A stretch of DNA of 64,000 nucleotides from Streptomyces sp. 3214.6 (GCF_900129855.1 NZ_LT670819.1:4402001-4466000), one strand, 5' to 3'. Positions 34,923 to 43,532 are shown, counted from the stretch's first letter. Notes: generated from the letters alone by a model not told the origin. Numbers and translations are program-made.

Positions 34923-35639
34923 TCAGGACCCCAGCCCGGCAAGGGGTTCCGAGCCGTCGATGAAGGCGCGGGCCACGTCGGCCAGGCGGCGGTTGTGGGC
35001 GCGGGCGTAGCGGCGCAGCGCACTGAACGCCTGCTCCATGTCGACGCCCTGGCGTTCGGCGAGCTTCCCCTTGGCCTGTTCGATCAGTACCCGGCTGTTC
35101 AGCGCCGTCTGCAGCTGCTCGTTGAGCACCGTGCTGCGCTGCGCGGTGCGTTGTTGCAGCAGGCTGATGGTGGCGACGTCGGCCAGCGCCTGGGCCACGA
35201 GGGTGGCGGCCGGGTCGAAGGGGCCGGGCGCGGCACGGAAGAGGTTCAGCGCGCCCACGGTCTCCTCCCGCAGGCGCATGGGCAGGGCCTGGACGGCCCC
35301 GAATCCGCTGCGGTGGGCCGCCGTGACGAAGCGCGGCCAGCGGTCGACCTCCCGGGTCAGGTCGGGGATGATCACCGGCGCGCCGGTGCGGAAGCACATG
35401 AGGCAGGGGCCTTGGTCGTTCTGGAGCTGGAAGAGCTCCAGCACACGCACCTGTTCGTCGGAGGCGGCCATGACGCGGAGTTTGCCGTCCCGGTCTGCGA
35501 GCAGGACCCCGGCGGCGCTCGCGTCGAGCATGCCGACGCAGCGGTCGGTCAGCAGGCGCAGGAAGTCCATGAGGTCGAAGTCGGCGACCAGGTTGTCGGC
35601 CAACTCGACGAAGGTCTTGGCCAGGAGTTGTTGATCCAT
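34923..35639 (-). CDS. GAF-ANTAR regulator (copy 1)
   Basis: A 238-residue protein from the ATG 35639 (GAGGG eight bases upstream). Residues 1-160 are a GAF sensor domain (LLADRDGKLRVMAASDEQVR, then NDQGPCLMCFRTG). The ANTAR RNA-binding domain lies at ~170-225 (SRVLIEQAKGKLAERQGVDM, FSALRRYARAHNRRLADVAR). The protein should read a small ligand or redox state and act on leader hairpins as an antiterminator. The Cys pair in CLMCF is typical of this subgroup. Monocistronic by spacing. Confidence 0.92.
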   Translation of the reverse strand: MDQQLLAKTFVELADNLVADFDLMDFLRLLTDRCVGMLDASAAGVLLADRDGKLRVMAASDEQVRVLELFQLQNDQGPCLMCFRTGAPVIIPDLTREVDRWPRFVTAAHRSGFGAVQALPMRLREETVGALNLFRAAPGPFDPAATLVAQALADVATISLLQQRTAQRSTVLNEQLQTALNSRVLIEQAKGKLAERQGVDMEQAFSALRRYARAHNRRLADVARAFIDGSEPLAGLGS

Positions 35640-35718
35640 CGTGGACACCCTCGATTAAGACTAGTCCCGCCGGGAAGGGGCGGGAAGTACGGCATGTTCC
35701 TCGGCCGGCACCAATGCG

Positions 35719-36486
35719 TCAGTCGTCCTCCCCGGCCTGGTCCGGCTCAGCGTCCGGCTCCGCGTCCGGCCGGAAACGAAGCCGACGGGCCACCACGTCC
35801 GCGGCCACGTCGGCGAGCCGACGTCCCTGCGCATAGGCGTAGGCACGGAGCCGGACGAAGGCTTCCTCGATGCCGACGCCGAGCTGAACCGTGAGCATGC
35901 CGCTGGCCTGGTCGATCTCCGCCCGGTACGCGCCCAGGTCCTCGACGGGGCCACCGCGCGGCCCGCCCGTCTCGTCGATGCGCGCGTCGAGCAGCACCAA
36001 AGTCGCGAGATCGGCGAACGCCAGCGCGTCCGCCAGTTCCTCCGCGTCCAACCGGACCGGAACGTGGGCGTACAGGTCCAGAACTCCCGGGCTGATCGCG
36101 CCCATCTGCAGAGGAAGCGCGAAGACCGCGCGGGCCCCGGCTTCCAGGGCCGCCTCGGCGAACACCATCCAGCGGTCCTGCAGGTCACGGGTGAGCAGAT
36201 CGGGTGTCAGGACGGCCGAGCCGTGCAGGAAGGCGTCCACGCAAGGCCCCTCGCCCAGCGTGAGCTGGAGTTCTTCCAGCTGCTCGCTGACGGTGTCGGT
36301 GCTGCACAGCGGGTGGCTCGGCGCCACCCTGGACATCGCCGACAGCCCGGCCCCGCCGACCGGCAGCGCGGCCACGGCCGCGGTGCACACGTCCACCACG
36401 CCGACGCGGGCACCACGCCGGGCCGCCTGCTCGGCGACCAGCATCCGAATGCGGGCCGACCGGCTCTCAGCGCCCACCCGGGCCAC
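35719..36486 (-). CDS. GAF-ANTAR regulator (copy 2)
   Basis: About 255 residues; the start is uncertain (TTG 36507, GTG 36486 or GTG 36477, all overlapping the end of the preceding gene). A GAF domain with LQLTLGEGPCVDAFLHGSAV is followed by ANTAR (AEIDQASGMLTVQLGVGIEE, RLADVAADVV). The tail is acidic. The overlap of about 20 nt with the GNAT-like gene suggests co-translation: STAS, GNAT-like and this gene form one leftward operon. Confidence 0.88.
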   Translation of the reverse strand: MARVGAESRSARIRMLVAEQAARRGARVGVVDVCTAAVAALPVGGAGLSAMSRVAPSHPLCSTDTVSEQLEELQLTLGEGPCVDAFLHGSAVLTPDLLTRDLQDRWMVFAEAALEAGARAVFALPLQMGAISPGVLDLYAHVPVRLDAEELADALAFADLATLVLLDARIDETGGPRGGPVEDLGAYRAEIDQASGMLTVQLGVGIEEAFVRLRAYAYAQGRRLADVAADVVARRLRFRPDAEPDAEPDQAGEDD

Positions 36487-37138
36487 CGTCTCCCGGCATC
36501 GAGACAAGGCCCACCGGCGTCACCGTGGCGCGTTCCGCGAGGGGAAACACCAGCGCGCGGAACGTGGTGACGCCCAGTGGCCTGCGAAGCTCTCCGACAT
36601 CCAGCCATCCCCAGGAGCGGAGCGCGGCGAGAGTCGGGTGATCGGCTCCGTCCACCAAGACGGCGCCGAGCGAGGCCCGGTGGTCGGTCAGCAGCCGCTC
36701 CTGCACACGACGGGCGAGTTCCCGGTCCTGCGGGTGCGGGCGGATCAGGATGTCACCGAACGCGAAGGCCCTGTCGGACACCGTGAGATACCCGACGCTG
36801 CGCGGCAGTACTCCGTCGAAGCCGAGCCACCACGAGCCGTCGCCGCGCACTGGGAATCCGAAGGCGCATCCCATCAGGCCGTCCGACTCGGCGATCACCA
36901 TGGCGAATCCCGGCCGGCCCAGGTCCGCGGTGAGACGGTTCAGGAAGTCCTGGCGGCCGGGAGGGCAGTAAGCATCACCCGTCGCCGGCACGCGGGACTC
37001 CACATACAACCCCGCCAGATCCTCGCGCAGGTCCTCCACGAGCCGACGGTTCAGCCGGCGCAGTCGCACCGGAGCCACGGCGCAGGCCTCGCCGTTCCCC
37101 GGCTTCCGTGACTGTCCCCGCCCTGGTCCGGCCGTCAT
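36467..37138 (-). CDS. GNAT-like protein (copy 2)
   Basis: A 223-residue protein from the ATG 37138, which overlaps the STAS stop as ATGA. It has the same plan as 33636-34280: VRLRRLNRRLVEDLREDLAG, RGDGSWWLGFDGVLPRSVGY, IRPHPQDRELARRVQERLL. The Q/RxxGxG/A acetyl-CoA loop reads QDRELARR, so catalytic competence is doubtful. Member of the STAS-GNAT-GAF/ANTAR operon. Confidence 0.78.
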   Translation of the reverse strand: MTAGPGRGQSRKPGNGEACAVAPVRLRRLNRRLVEDLREDLAGLYVESRVPATGDAYCPPGRQDFLNRLTADLGRPGFAMVIAESDGLMGCAFGFPVRGDGSWWLGFDGVLPRSVGYLTVSDRAFAFGDILIRPHPQDRELARRVQERLLTDHRASLGAVLVDGADHPTLAALRSWGWLDVGELRRPLGVTTFRALVFPLAERATVTPVGLVSMPGDGGPGGR

Positions 37139-37557
37139 CGCGCATCGCCCGGGAGAACAGGCGCAGGCGGGACAGACCCGTGCAGCAGGGCTGGAGCCGG
37201 CACAGCCAGGGCGTCGCCGGAAGGAGGTGGCGGGTCGTACGGAGGACCGAGGAACAGGAACCCGCAACCGGTGAGACCGACTACAAGGACGAGCATCGGC
37301 GGTGGGTGGTGCAGTCGCAGGGTCCCGCCCGCCACGGTGGTCTGCTGCGCAGCGTGCAGGAAGGCGTTGAGGCCGCTGCAGTCACAGAAACTGACCAGGG
37401 TGAGGTCGACGTCGATGGCGCGGATGCCGTCCCGCAAGCACTGTTCCACGGATGCGCGCACCAACGGCGCGGATTCGAGGTCGATCTCACCGGCCAGGGT
37501 GATCAGCGCCCGTTTCCTTCGGTCATGGCGATACACGGTGAGCTGTGGAAGGGGCAT
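37135..37557 (-). CDS. STAS-domain anti-sigma factor antagonist
   Basis: A 140-residue protein from the ATG 37557 (GAGGCGTC upstream). The STAS fold is visible: ALITLAGEIDLESAPLVRAS, DLTLVSFCDCSGLNAFLHAA. The Ser in DCSGLN is where the kinase phosphorylates SpoIIAA/RsbV-type antagonists. After residue ~100 the sequence becomes Pro-rich. It would bind an RsbW-like kinase when unphosphorylated. It leads the operon with the GNAT-like and GAF-ANTAR genes. Confidence 0.88.
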   Translation of the reverse strand: MPLPQLTVYRHDRRKRALITLAGEIDLESAPLVRASVEQCLRDGIRAIDVDLTLVSFCDCSGLNAFLHAAQQTTVAGGTLRLHHPPPMLVLVVGLTGCGFLFLGPPYDPPPPSGDALAVPAPALLHGSVPPAPVLPGDAR

Positions 37558-37902
37558 GACGCCTCGGTTCGGAAGACCATCCGGCAGCGGGCCCGGCCGT
37601 GCCGGATATCCGGCACCACCTGGCGCGCTCCAGATGGGGGCGTACGTTCGGCGGAGTCGGAGCGAAGGCAGGTCCGACCGCCTGTGCGACAGGACAGAGG
37701 AGCACCCGGTTCCCTCCTGGAATGCGCCGGGTGACGGACTACGAGTCCGCTCCCCGCGCCATCTGTGTCGAGCAACGACAAGCCGCCGGGGTCTGGGACG
37801 TCCGTACAGCAGCATAGTCCCCGGGCGCGGTCCGGTGGGGTCCGCTGACCCCCTGGTCCCAGCGCCTGGACCGTGGCCGCGATGTGGACGGCGTACGCAG
37901 GC
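37558..37902. promoter_or_regulatory. Upstream region of the STAS operon with an 18-bp palindrome
   Basis: At 37599-37616 stands the perfect palindrome GTGCCGGATATCCGGCAC, 42 bp before the STAS start. The block 37785-37821 matches 34348-34384 (minus strand GACTATGCTG plus GACGTCCCAGACCCCGGC), which suggests a promoter duplicated along with the cassette. Nothing coding is supported here. Confidence 0.5.
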
Positions 37903-37959
37903 ATGTCCGACGCGTAGTGCGGTACTGGGCAAGCGGCGCGAAACGCGGCGGCCGACGGG

Positions 37960-38313
37960 GTGGTGGAGAAGATCGCCGGCATCGCCGCCCGCGAGGTCCC
38001 GGGAATCCACGCGCTGGGCGGAGGATTCACCCGCACCATGGGCGCGATGCGCGACCGGGTCCCGGGCGGACATCCGAGCACGGGGCGCGGCGTCAAGGTC
38101 GAGGTCGGTGAGAAGCAGACCGCCATCGATCTCCAGGTCGTCGTCGCATACGGGGTGAGCATCACCGACCTCGCCGCAGAGGTCCGTGAGAACGTGATCG
38201 CGGCGGTGGAACGGATGACGGGCCTGGAGGTCGTCGAGGTGAACATCGCGGTCAACGACGTGCACCTGCCGGACGAGGACACGCAGGAGACCCCCGAGGG
38301 CCGGGTGCATTGA
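37960..38313 (+). CDS. Asp23/Gls24 family protein, probably 5'-damaged
   Basis: The 117-residue product from the GTG 37960 carries the Asp23 signature: EKIAGIAAREVPGIHALGGG, DLQVVVAYGVSITDLAAEVR and AVERMTGLEVVEVNIAVNDV. These envelope-stress proteins are cytoplasmic and can be membrane-associated. Homology extends upstream in the same frame (RNAAADG), through an in-frame TAG at 37915 to an ATG at 37903 (M-S-D-A-stop). So an amber codon seems to have replaced codon 5, and expression would need reinitiation at the GTG. It is oriented away from the STAS operon. Confidence 0.8.
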   Translation: MVEKIAGIAAREVPGIHALGGGFTRTMGAMRDRVPGGHPSTGRGVKVEVGEKQTAIDLQVVVAYGVSITDLAAEVRENVIAAVERMTGLEVVEVNIAVNDVHLPDEDTQETPEGRVH

Positions 38314-38357
38314 GGCCTTGCCCGGGCAGACGCGGGCGCGGCTGCCCGGGGCAGTCT

Positions 38358-38399
38358 CCGGATGCTGTCGGACGGTCGCCGGATGCTGTCGGACGGTCG
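38358..38399. repeat. 21-bp perfect tandem duplication
   Basis: Two identical 21-bp copies (38358-38378 and 38379-38399), each containing GGATGCTGTCGG, lie between two convergent genes. The 314-nt gap (38314-38627) holds nothing else recognisable. Confidence 0.9.
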
Positions 38400-38627
38400 G
38401 TTCCCGGCGCCCCGAGTCGTCGGACCCGGGACACGTCGAACGGACGCGGCCGGCTCAGCAGGACGGGGCTGGGGGCCGTGGGTGGCGGTCCAGCGCCGTC
38501 CGCATGTCACGGACAGTCAACGCCGCGCACCGGTTCCGGTGCTCTGGTGCCGTCCGGGTCGAAACGGACGGCAGCCATCGATGATGCCGGGCCCGGCGAA
38601 CACGGCGGCCCTCCCGTCAGAGGGCGG

Positions 38628-38984
38628 TCAGCGGCGCGCAAGTTGCCGTTCTCCGGCCGCACCGGGCTGGTAGGGCAGTCCGTAGTGCTTGAAGACCGCC
38701 TCCTCCTGCTCGGCGGGAAGCACGTCGTCGGTACCGATCGAAGGAGCCTGCTTCACCAGCGTTCTGACATAGCCGACCTTCAGATAGCCCGGACCGACGA
38801 TCGCGTCCTCAATGGGGACGAAGACCAGACGGTGCCGGGTGGGCAGTCCGGTCCGTACCGTGGCCATGGCCGGCTCGTCGGTGGTGGTGTCCACATAGAC
38901 CGCCTCCAGGACACCGATCTTGTGCGACTCGGAGTCGATGACATCCCGGGTGCGCCATTCCCGGACGTCGGCTGCGTGGATCAT
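38628..38984 (-). CDS. PRC-barrel domain protein
   Basis: A 118-residue protein from the ATG 38984 (GGGAGAG upstream). It has the PRC-barrel layout: MIHAADVREWRTRDVIDSES, KIGVLEAVYVDTTTDEPAMA and VFVPIEDAIVGPGYLKVGY. PRC barrels bind RNA or proteins, as in RimM or photosynthetic reaction centre H; those in Streptomyces are unassigned. The ANTAR gene ends nine bases upstream on the same strand, so the two and the one-TM gene are likely one operon. A truncated duplicate lies at 31551. Confidence 0.88.
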   Translation of the reverse strand: MIHAADVREWRTRDVIDSESHKIGVLEAVYVDTTTDEPAMATVRTGLPTRHRLVFVPIEDAIVGPGYLKVGYVRTLVKQAPSIGTDDVLPAEQEEAVFKHYGLPYQPGAAGERQLARR

Positions 38985-38993
38985 GGTCTCTCC

Positions 38994-39386
38994 CTATCTG
39001 GACGACTCATCGGCCGATGACGAGCCGCACCCTCGGTCCTCCGCGTGAAACCGCCGCAGTGCACGACGCAGCGCACGCTGTAGCCGCTCCGGGAGCGGCT
39101 TGCCCTCCCAGGCGGCGACCACGGCCGCGGCCACCTCCGGAAGTCTGGTGTCGCACTGCCGCGAGACGTCGGCCAGCAGGTTCCTGGCCGCCCTGCGGGT
39201 GCAGGGGGTCAGGACCATCACCATTCCGCGGGCCTGGTCGATGACCGCACGGCCGGCCAGCGCCCGCCGCAGCTGATCGTTCTCGGCGCGCAGTGCGACG
39301 AGGTCCTGCCCCGCCGATGCGTTCCCCCACGTGGCCTCGGCCCGCAGTTTCCACCAGTCCTCTTGGAGCACGGTTGTGCGTTGCAT
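38994..39386 (-). CDS. ANTAR-domain protein (copy 2)
   Basis: A 130-residue protein from the ATG 39386 (GAAGAGG upstream). An N-terminal coiled coil (LVALRAENDQLRRALAGRA) leads into ANTAR: VIDQARGMVMVLTPCTRRAA and TRLPEVAAAVVAAWEGK. No GAF domain. Homologous to 32754-32999, and it shows what the damaged copy originally began with. Confidence 0.87.
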   Translation of the reverse strand: MQRTTVLQEDWWKLRAEATWGNASAGQDLVALRAENDQLRRALAGRAVIDQARGMVMVLTPCTRRAARNLLADVSRQCDTRLPEVAAAVVAAWEGKPLPERLQRALRRALRRFHAEDRGCGSSSADESSR

Positions 39387-39467
39387 GGCATGTACCTCTT
39401 CACGAGTTCGACGTCTCCGGTCTGGCCGGAGCCGTCCCGGACCGTGGCTGCCCGCCCGCTCCACGGG

Positions 39468-39761
39468 TCACCTCTGGTGGTCATGGTCCCGACGGTCCTC
39501 ACGCCGCCAGCGCGCCCGGTTCTGGCGGCTGTAGCGGCGGTCCCAGCGGTCCTGGCGATCCCGGCGCTCCTGATAGTCCCGGTAGTCCTGGGGCTGCCGA
39601 TAGTCCCCGAGATCGGGACCGCCACGGCTTCGGCCTCCGCCACGATCGCGGCCGTGGCGAGTCGCGCCGTAGACCAGCACCGCCGCCACCACCCACCAGA
39701 GGGGGTGAAGGAAGCCGAAGCCGAAGAGAACGGCGATGAGGATGAGGAGCAGAACGAACAC
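39468..39761 (-). CDS. Small one-TM basic protein (copy 2)
   Basis: A 97-residue protein from the GTG 39761. The membrane part (VLLLILIAVLFGFGFLHPLW) is followed by WWVVAAVLVYG, then a repetitive tail of Arg, Asp, Gln and Tyr (DYRQPQDYRDYQERRDRQD) which probably forms a charged helix or disordered region. Upstream of and co-oriented with the ANTAR and PRC-barrel genes. Confidence 0.78.
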   Translation of the reverse strand: MFVLLLILIAVLFGFGFLHPLWWVVAAVLVYGATRHGRDRGGGRSRGGPDLGDYRQPQDYRDYQERRDRQDRWDRRYSRQNRARWRREDRRDHDHQR

Positions 39762-40144
39762 GGTGGGCCTCCCCGGGAGCAGAACACGGCATCGATACCG
39801 GGGACTGGGGCCTCACCCCACAGCGTAGTCCTGCCCAACGGTTGCGGATAGCGTGCGACGTCAGCGCGTCCTGTCCGGCACGGATGGCTGCTTGACGCCT
39901 GTCGGGAAACTGCGGCGAGGGCTAGCGTGCGACATGCCGCCCCGGCCCCCGGCAGCGTCGCACCGCCAACGCGCTCCCCAGAGGGCGCACCCTGCGCATC
40001 GGTGGCGGAACCCGCCGCGTCACGAGCCCGGCCGTTCCCGCACACGCACGTCGTCACGAGAACCCGGCGAACCCCCGATGCGCCTCAAGCGGGCAACGAT
40101 CTGCCGCCCGCCGCGTCGCACGCATCCCCTACCAGGCGGTACAC
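39762..40144. other. Intergenic region between divergent small genes
   Basis: No gene supported. It should hold the promoters of the leftward one-TM/ANTAR/PRC group and the rightward 40145 gene. Confidence 0.4.
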
Positions 40145-40366
40145 ATGTACGCGCTGATCGTTCCCGCTTCGACCCCCTTCGTCCTGCTCATCACGGTGAT
40201 GGCCCTTTCGTGGTGGGAGGACCACATCCTGCCGCCGTCGACCAAGCCGGCCGAATCCCCCGCTGAGTCCCCCGCCGAGGCTCCGCTCACCCCGGCGTCC
40301 CCGGCGCAGCTCCCAGAACTCGCCCGTGTCGACACCACGTTGACAGGGGAGGTTGCCGGGCGTTGA
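40145..40366 (+). CDS. Small membrane-anchored protein
   Basis: A 73-residue protein: MYALIVPASTPFVLLITVMA, one membrane helix, then WWEDHILPP and a Pro/Ala/Glu-rich repeat tail (ESPAESPAEAP). The pattern is shared by small Streptomyces proteins of unknown function. No strong ribosome site, so moderate confidence. Confidence 0.6.
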   Translation: MYALIVPASTPFVLLITVMALSWWEDHILPPSTKPAESPAESPAEAPLTPASPAQLPELARVDTTLTGEVAGR

Positions 40367-40369
40367 CTG

Positions 40370-40745
40370 ACAGCACGGCGTAGGGCCATGGCGTCCGCGG
40401 TGATACGCAGGCCGTCCCCAGCCAAAGTCGGTGCGCCAGTGCAATCGGGCTCTCGCGCGTACGGCGCCGCCGAGCAGTCTGTGACAGGGGGCGGACGGGA
40501 CGCCCTCGGTGCAGACGAGAGCGGCGCCGGCCTCCTGGAGTTCGCCGGCCGCGGCGCACAGTACGGCCGGGTTCTCGCAGACGAAGATGGTGCGGGCGGC
40601 GCTGACGACGGGGTCGTTGGCGAGCTGGTGGAGGGTGAGCCGGAAGAGGATGCCGAAATCGGCGGCATCGCGCAGCCAGTCGCAGATCTCGGCGCGATGT
40701 TGAGGACGAGTACCTGGCCGGCAAGGTCGTCGGTGATGAGGGCGC
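40370..40745 (-). pseudogene. DUF2399 (TIGR02679, Wadjet JetD-type) gene remnant
   Basis: Three minus-strand frames in order give the C-terminal half of a DUF2399 protein: ITDDLAGQVLVLN, then (after a frameshift near 40700) LTLHQLANDPVVSAARTIFV and CENPAVLCAAAGELQEAGAA, and then LHWRTDFGW. A single extra G near 40424 shifts to DGLRITADAMALRRA. The CENPAV and DFGWDGL elements are the Toprim-like motifs of this family, the JetD nuclease of type III Wadjet anti-plasmid systems. No jetA, B or C partner remains nearby. The gene is dead. Confidence 0.78.
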
Positions 40746-41306
40746 AGGGCGAGCTGCTCGAGCGAGGTGCCGGGGACGAGGGCCTTGGTGCCGTCGGTGG
40801 CCCACTCGACGTGGACCGGACGCGGCAGGAGCCCGACCGGGTGCGCGGAGGGTCGGTCCTGGTCACCGGGGAGCCTTTCCGGGACGCGTACCGCCGCGTC
40901 GAGGTGGGGTGCGTCCCCGCGCCGTATGAGACGGGTCAGGGTGCCGTCGGCGGCGGCCAGTCCCTCCAGGGTGCGCTGGCTGAACGCCCCTACGCGACGC
41001 CGACGCCGGGCACCCGTCCCGAGTCTCAGCCTGACGCACCACTTCGGCGATCGGACTCACCTTGATTTGTCAGGCATCGACAACCTGAACATGAGTCGGC
41101 ACACCCGGCTCGACCACCCGCCGTCCCACGGCATGTCGCACCACAGGTGCATTGCCCGTACACCGACGCGCTGCCGTGGATCCCCATGCCACCCGGTCCA
41201 CCGCGTGCCGCACCGTGCGCTCACGCATCACTCACGCGCTCCGTCACGCTGTCCAGCCCGAGACTGGTGTGCCTGCCCACTCCGTGTATCTAGGCGAGAC
41301 CGATAC
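40746..41306. other. Region with weak coding remains only
   Basis: The minus-strand continuation upstream of the DUF2399 remnant (to ~41060) has frames that may be its decayed N-terminal half (GTKALVPGTSLEQLAL near 40770). Beyond 41060 nothing is recognisable. Confidence 0.4.
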
Positions 41307-42158
41307 TCAGCCAACCCGCTGCATTGCCTTCCGGCGCCGTTCCGCCACTACCGAACCGGACTCGCGGCGGGCCATCCTGCGCAGGACGGAGGGGGCGAGC
41401 AGCAGCCCGGCGACCGCCCAGACGCTCAGCACCCCTGCCGTCTCCAGATGCCGCCAGGACTCGCCGATCTCGGCGGCGACAGCGTCGGCTGGAAGCAGCG
41501 CAGAGCGGAGGCCGAGCCCGAGCCAGTACACGGGGAAGACCTGCCCGACGGTCTGCAACCACTCGGGCAGCTTCGTCAGCGGAAAGTAGATACCGGAGAT
41601 CACGACGAGCCCCATCACGGGGAGCATCAGCAGCCCGACGGTGCGAGGGCTTTCCACAAGGGCTCCGATGACGGCGCCGATCGGCAGGCTCGCCAGGAGG
41701 CCCAAAGGTACGACCCACAGCAGTGTCAGCCATGCTCCGCCGCCCTGCTGGGCCACACCGTCGACCAGGAACACACCCGCAATCAGAGCAAGAGCCATGG
41801 AGACCAGCGCCGTACCCGAGACCAAGATGATCTTGCCGACCAGGTGACCGACCATGCCGTGCGGCACGGCCTTCGCCCGCAGCAGGGTGCCGTCCTCGCG
41901 CTCGGCAGCGAGCAACTGTGCCGTGGTCATCACTCCAGTGAAGGCAAGCGTCATTCCCACCATGCTCGGCAGCATGAACGCGCCGGCCGAGATGCCCGCG
42001 CCCTTCAGCGGATCGTCCCTGACGAGGAACATCGGCACGATCAGCAGAACTGTCCAGAGGGCGTGCCCAAACAGGTCCTGACCCGTGGTGAAGGTCTGCC
42101 GCAGCTCCGTCCAGCCGCGCCGCACCCCGGCTCGCGCCGCATACCACACCGGGTTCAT
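41307..42158 (-). CDS. ABC-2 type transporter permease
   Basis: A 283-residue membrane protein with six hydrophobic segments, laid out like the DrrB/ABC-2 family (GVMTTAQLLAAEREDGTLLR is the conserved cytoplasmic loop; LMLPVMGLVVISGIYFPLTK the fifth helix). It overlaps the ATPase gene by four bases. With 42155-43126 it forms a two-gene exporter, probably for a lipophilic compound. Because it lies beside the linaridin-like cluster it could serve self-resistance, but the orientation and intervening genes leave this open. Confidence 0.9.
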   Translation of the reverse strand: MNPVWYAARAGVRRGWTELRQTFTTGQDLFGHALWTVLLIVPMFLVRDDPLKGAGISAGAFMLPSMVGMTLAFTGVMTTAQLLAAEREDGTLLRAKAVPHGMVGHLVGKIILVSGTALVSMALALIAGVFLVDGVAQQGGGAWLTLLWVVPLGLLASLPIGAVIGALVESPRTVGLLMLPVMGLVVISGIYFPLTKLPEWLQTVGQVFPVYWLGLGLRSALLPADAVAAEIGESWRHLETAGVLSVWAVAGLLLAPSVLRRMARRESGSVVAERRRKAMQRVG

Positions 42159-43126
42159 CGCGTTCCCTCCCTAAAGGTGTGTGCCGCCCGTTCGCCGGAG
42201 ATGTTCCCCGTCTCCCACTCCCTGACCATCAGCAGGTAGGTGTCCTCAAGACTTGCCCGGCGAACCTCCAGGTCACCGATCGCGCCGCCGTGCTCCTCGA
42301 ACAGTCGACGGACGAACTGAGTGGGCTCCGCCGTCTCCTGCTCGAAAGGCTGCCCGTCCCGCGTCCAGCGCACAGTGGCCTCGGTCGACGCCTGCCGGGA
42401 CAGTTCCTCGGCGGACCCATCAGCGACGATCCGGCCGCCGGCCAGGATGAGGATCCGGTCAGCAAGTTTCTCCGCTTCGGCAAGATCGTGGGTGGTCAGC
42501 AAGACCGTGGTGTTCTCGTCCGCGAGCCCGCGCACCAGGCCGTGGAACTCGTTCCTGGCCTCCGGATCCAAGCCGGCCGTCGGCTCGTCAAGAAACAGCA
42601 GTTCGGGCCTGCCCACGATGCCGATGGCCACGTCGAGCCGCCTGCGCTGCCCCCCGGACAGTGCTCCGACCCGCTTGTACGCCTGCTCGGTCAGCCCAAC
42701 TGCGGCGAGGAGTTCGTCGACGCCCCACGGACGACGCACGACGGGGGTCGAGTACGGGGTGTAGTACGAGCCCAAATGGGCCAGCAAGTCCCGTACCCGC
42801 CACTTACCGTGGTCGCGCCAAGACTGCAGCACGATGCCGAGCCGCGCTCGCCACCGCTCGTCCCCATGCGCCGGATCGGTGCCCAGCACGGCGACGTCAC
42901 CGGACGAACGCATCCGGAAGCCCTCCAGGATCTCGATCGTGGTCGTCTTACCAGCGCCGTTCGGGCCGAGCAGGACGAGTACCTCACCCCGCCGCGCCGT
43001 GAAGCCGACCCCCTTCAGTACGTCCTGACCGCGATAGCCCATCCATAATTCGCGTACGTCGATGACCGTGTCGCTCTGCGGCGGTGCACCGCCCCGTGCA
43101 TCGAGGGACGCATGAACAGTCGTCAT
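42155..43126 (-). CDS. ABC transporter ATP-binding protein
   Basis: A 323-residue ATPase of the DrrA group: Walker A LLGPNGAGKTTTIEIL, signature LSGGQRRRLDVAIGI, Walker B ELLFLDEPTAGLDPEAR, H-loop TTHDLAEAEKLADR. The C-terminal ~80 residues are the usual DrrA-like regulatory extension. The ATG 43126 has GGGGAACACCT upstream. First gene of the exporter pair. Confidence 0.95.
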   Translation of the reverse strand: MTTVHASLDARGGAPPQSDTVIDVRELWMGYRGQDVLKGVGFTARRGEVLVLLGPNGAGKTTTIEILEGFRMRSSGDVAVLGTDPAHGDERWRARLGIVLQSWRDHGKWRVRDLLAHLGSYYTPYSTPVVRRPWGVDELLAAVGLTEQAYKRVGALSGGQRRRLDVAIGIVGRPELLFLDEPTAGLDPEARNEFHGLVRGLADENTTVLLTTHDLAEAEKLADRILILAGGRIVADGSAEELSRQASTEATVRWTRDGQPFEQETAEPTQFVRRLFEEHGGAIGDLEVRRASLEDTYLLMVREWETGNISGERAAHTFREGTR

Positions 43127-43532
43127 AGGTGTTCCCCATCCCGGTCCATGGACCGTGGTCTGTGTGTGTCGGTGTGTCTGGTCAAGGGCCCCGTTGGCCG
43201 TGGTTCGTGGTCGCGGGACCGCGTCTGCCCACCATCGGCTCCACCACCTTCCCTCTGCAAGCAGGCTCGAGACTCGCCGACGGTCGATAAGGCGCTAACG
43301 GGGCACAAACGGTCGCGCGATAATTTCCAGCAATCGCCGCAAGGTGAGCAGTCGCACATCAGACCTCCCATTCGAATAACTCTTGCATTTCCCCTCTCCT
43401 CTCATAGTATTGACCTGCCAGCTAGCGCTGATGCAGGCGCCGACCTCAGAGTGGGGTTCGTTGACGAAACCCTAAACATCAGCAAGGAACCATCCAGTGC
43501 ATAATCCTTCAAGGAAACCCAGGTGATTCCAG
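43127..43532. other. AT-richer intergenic region
   Basis: Contains the divergent promoters of the ABC pair and the secreted-protein gene. Base composition falls well below the window average, especially at 43300-43530, a sign of foreign origin. No gene is supported. Confidence 0.45.

Noticed and set aside
38358..38399. Repeats as a CRISPR array
   Set aside because: The two units are directly adjacent without spacers, and no cas gene is present anywhere in the window.
38310..39020. A plus-strand frame across the PRC-barrel gene
   Set aside because: Antisense to a recognised gene and driven by the 21-bp tandem repeat at its start.
41307..43126. ABC-2 transporter as part of the RiPP operon
   Set aside because: Same orientation, but separated by two plus-strand genes and 1.8 kb; kept as a separate transport unit with only a possible link.
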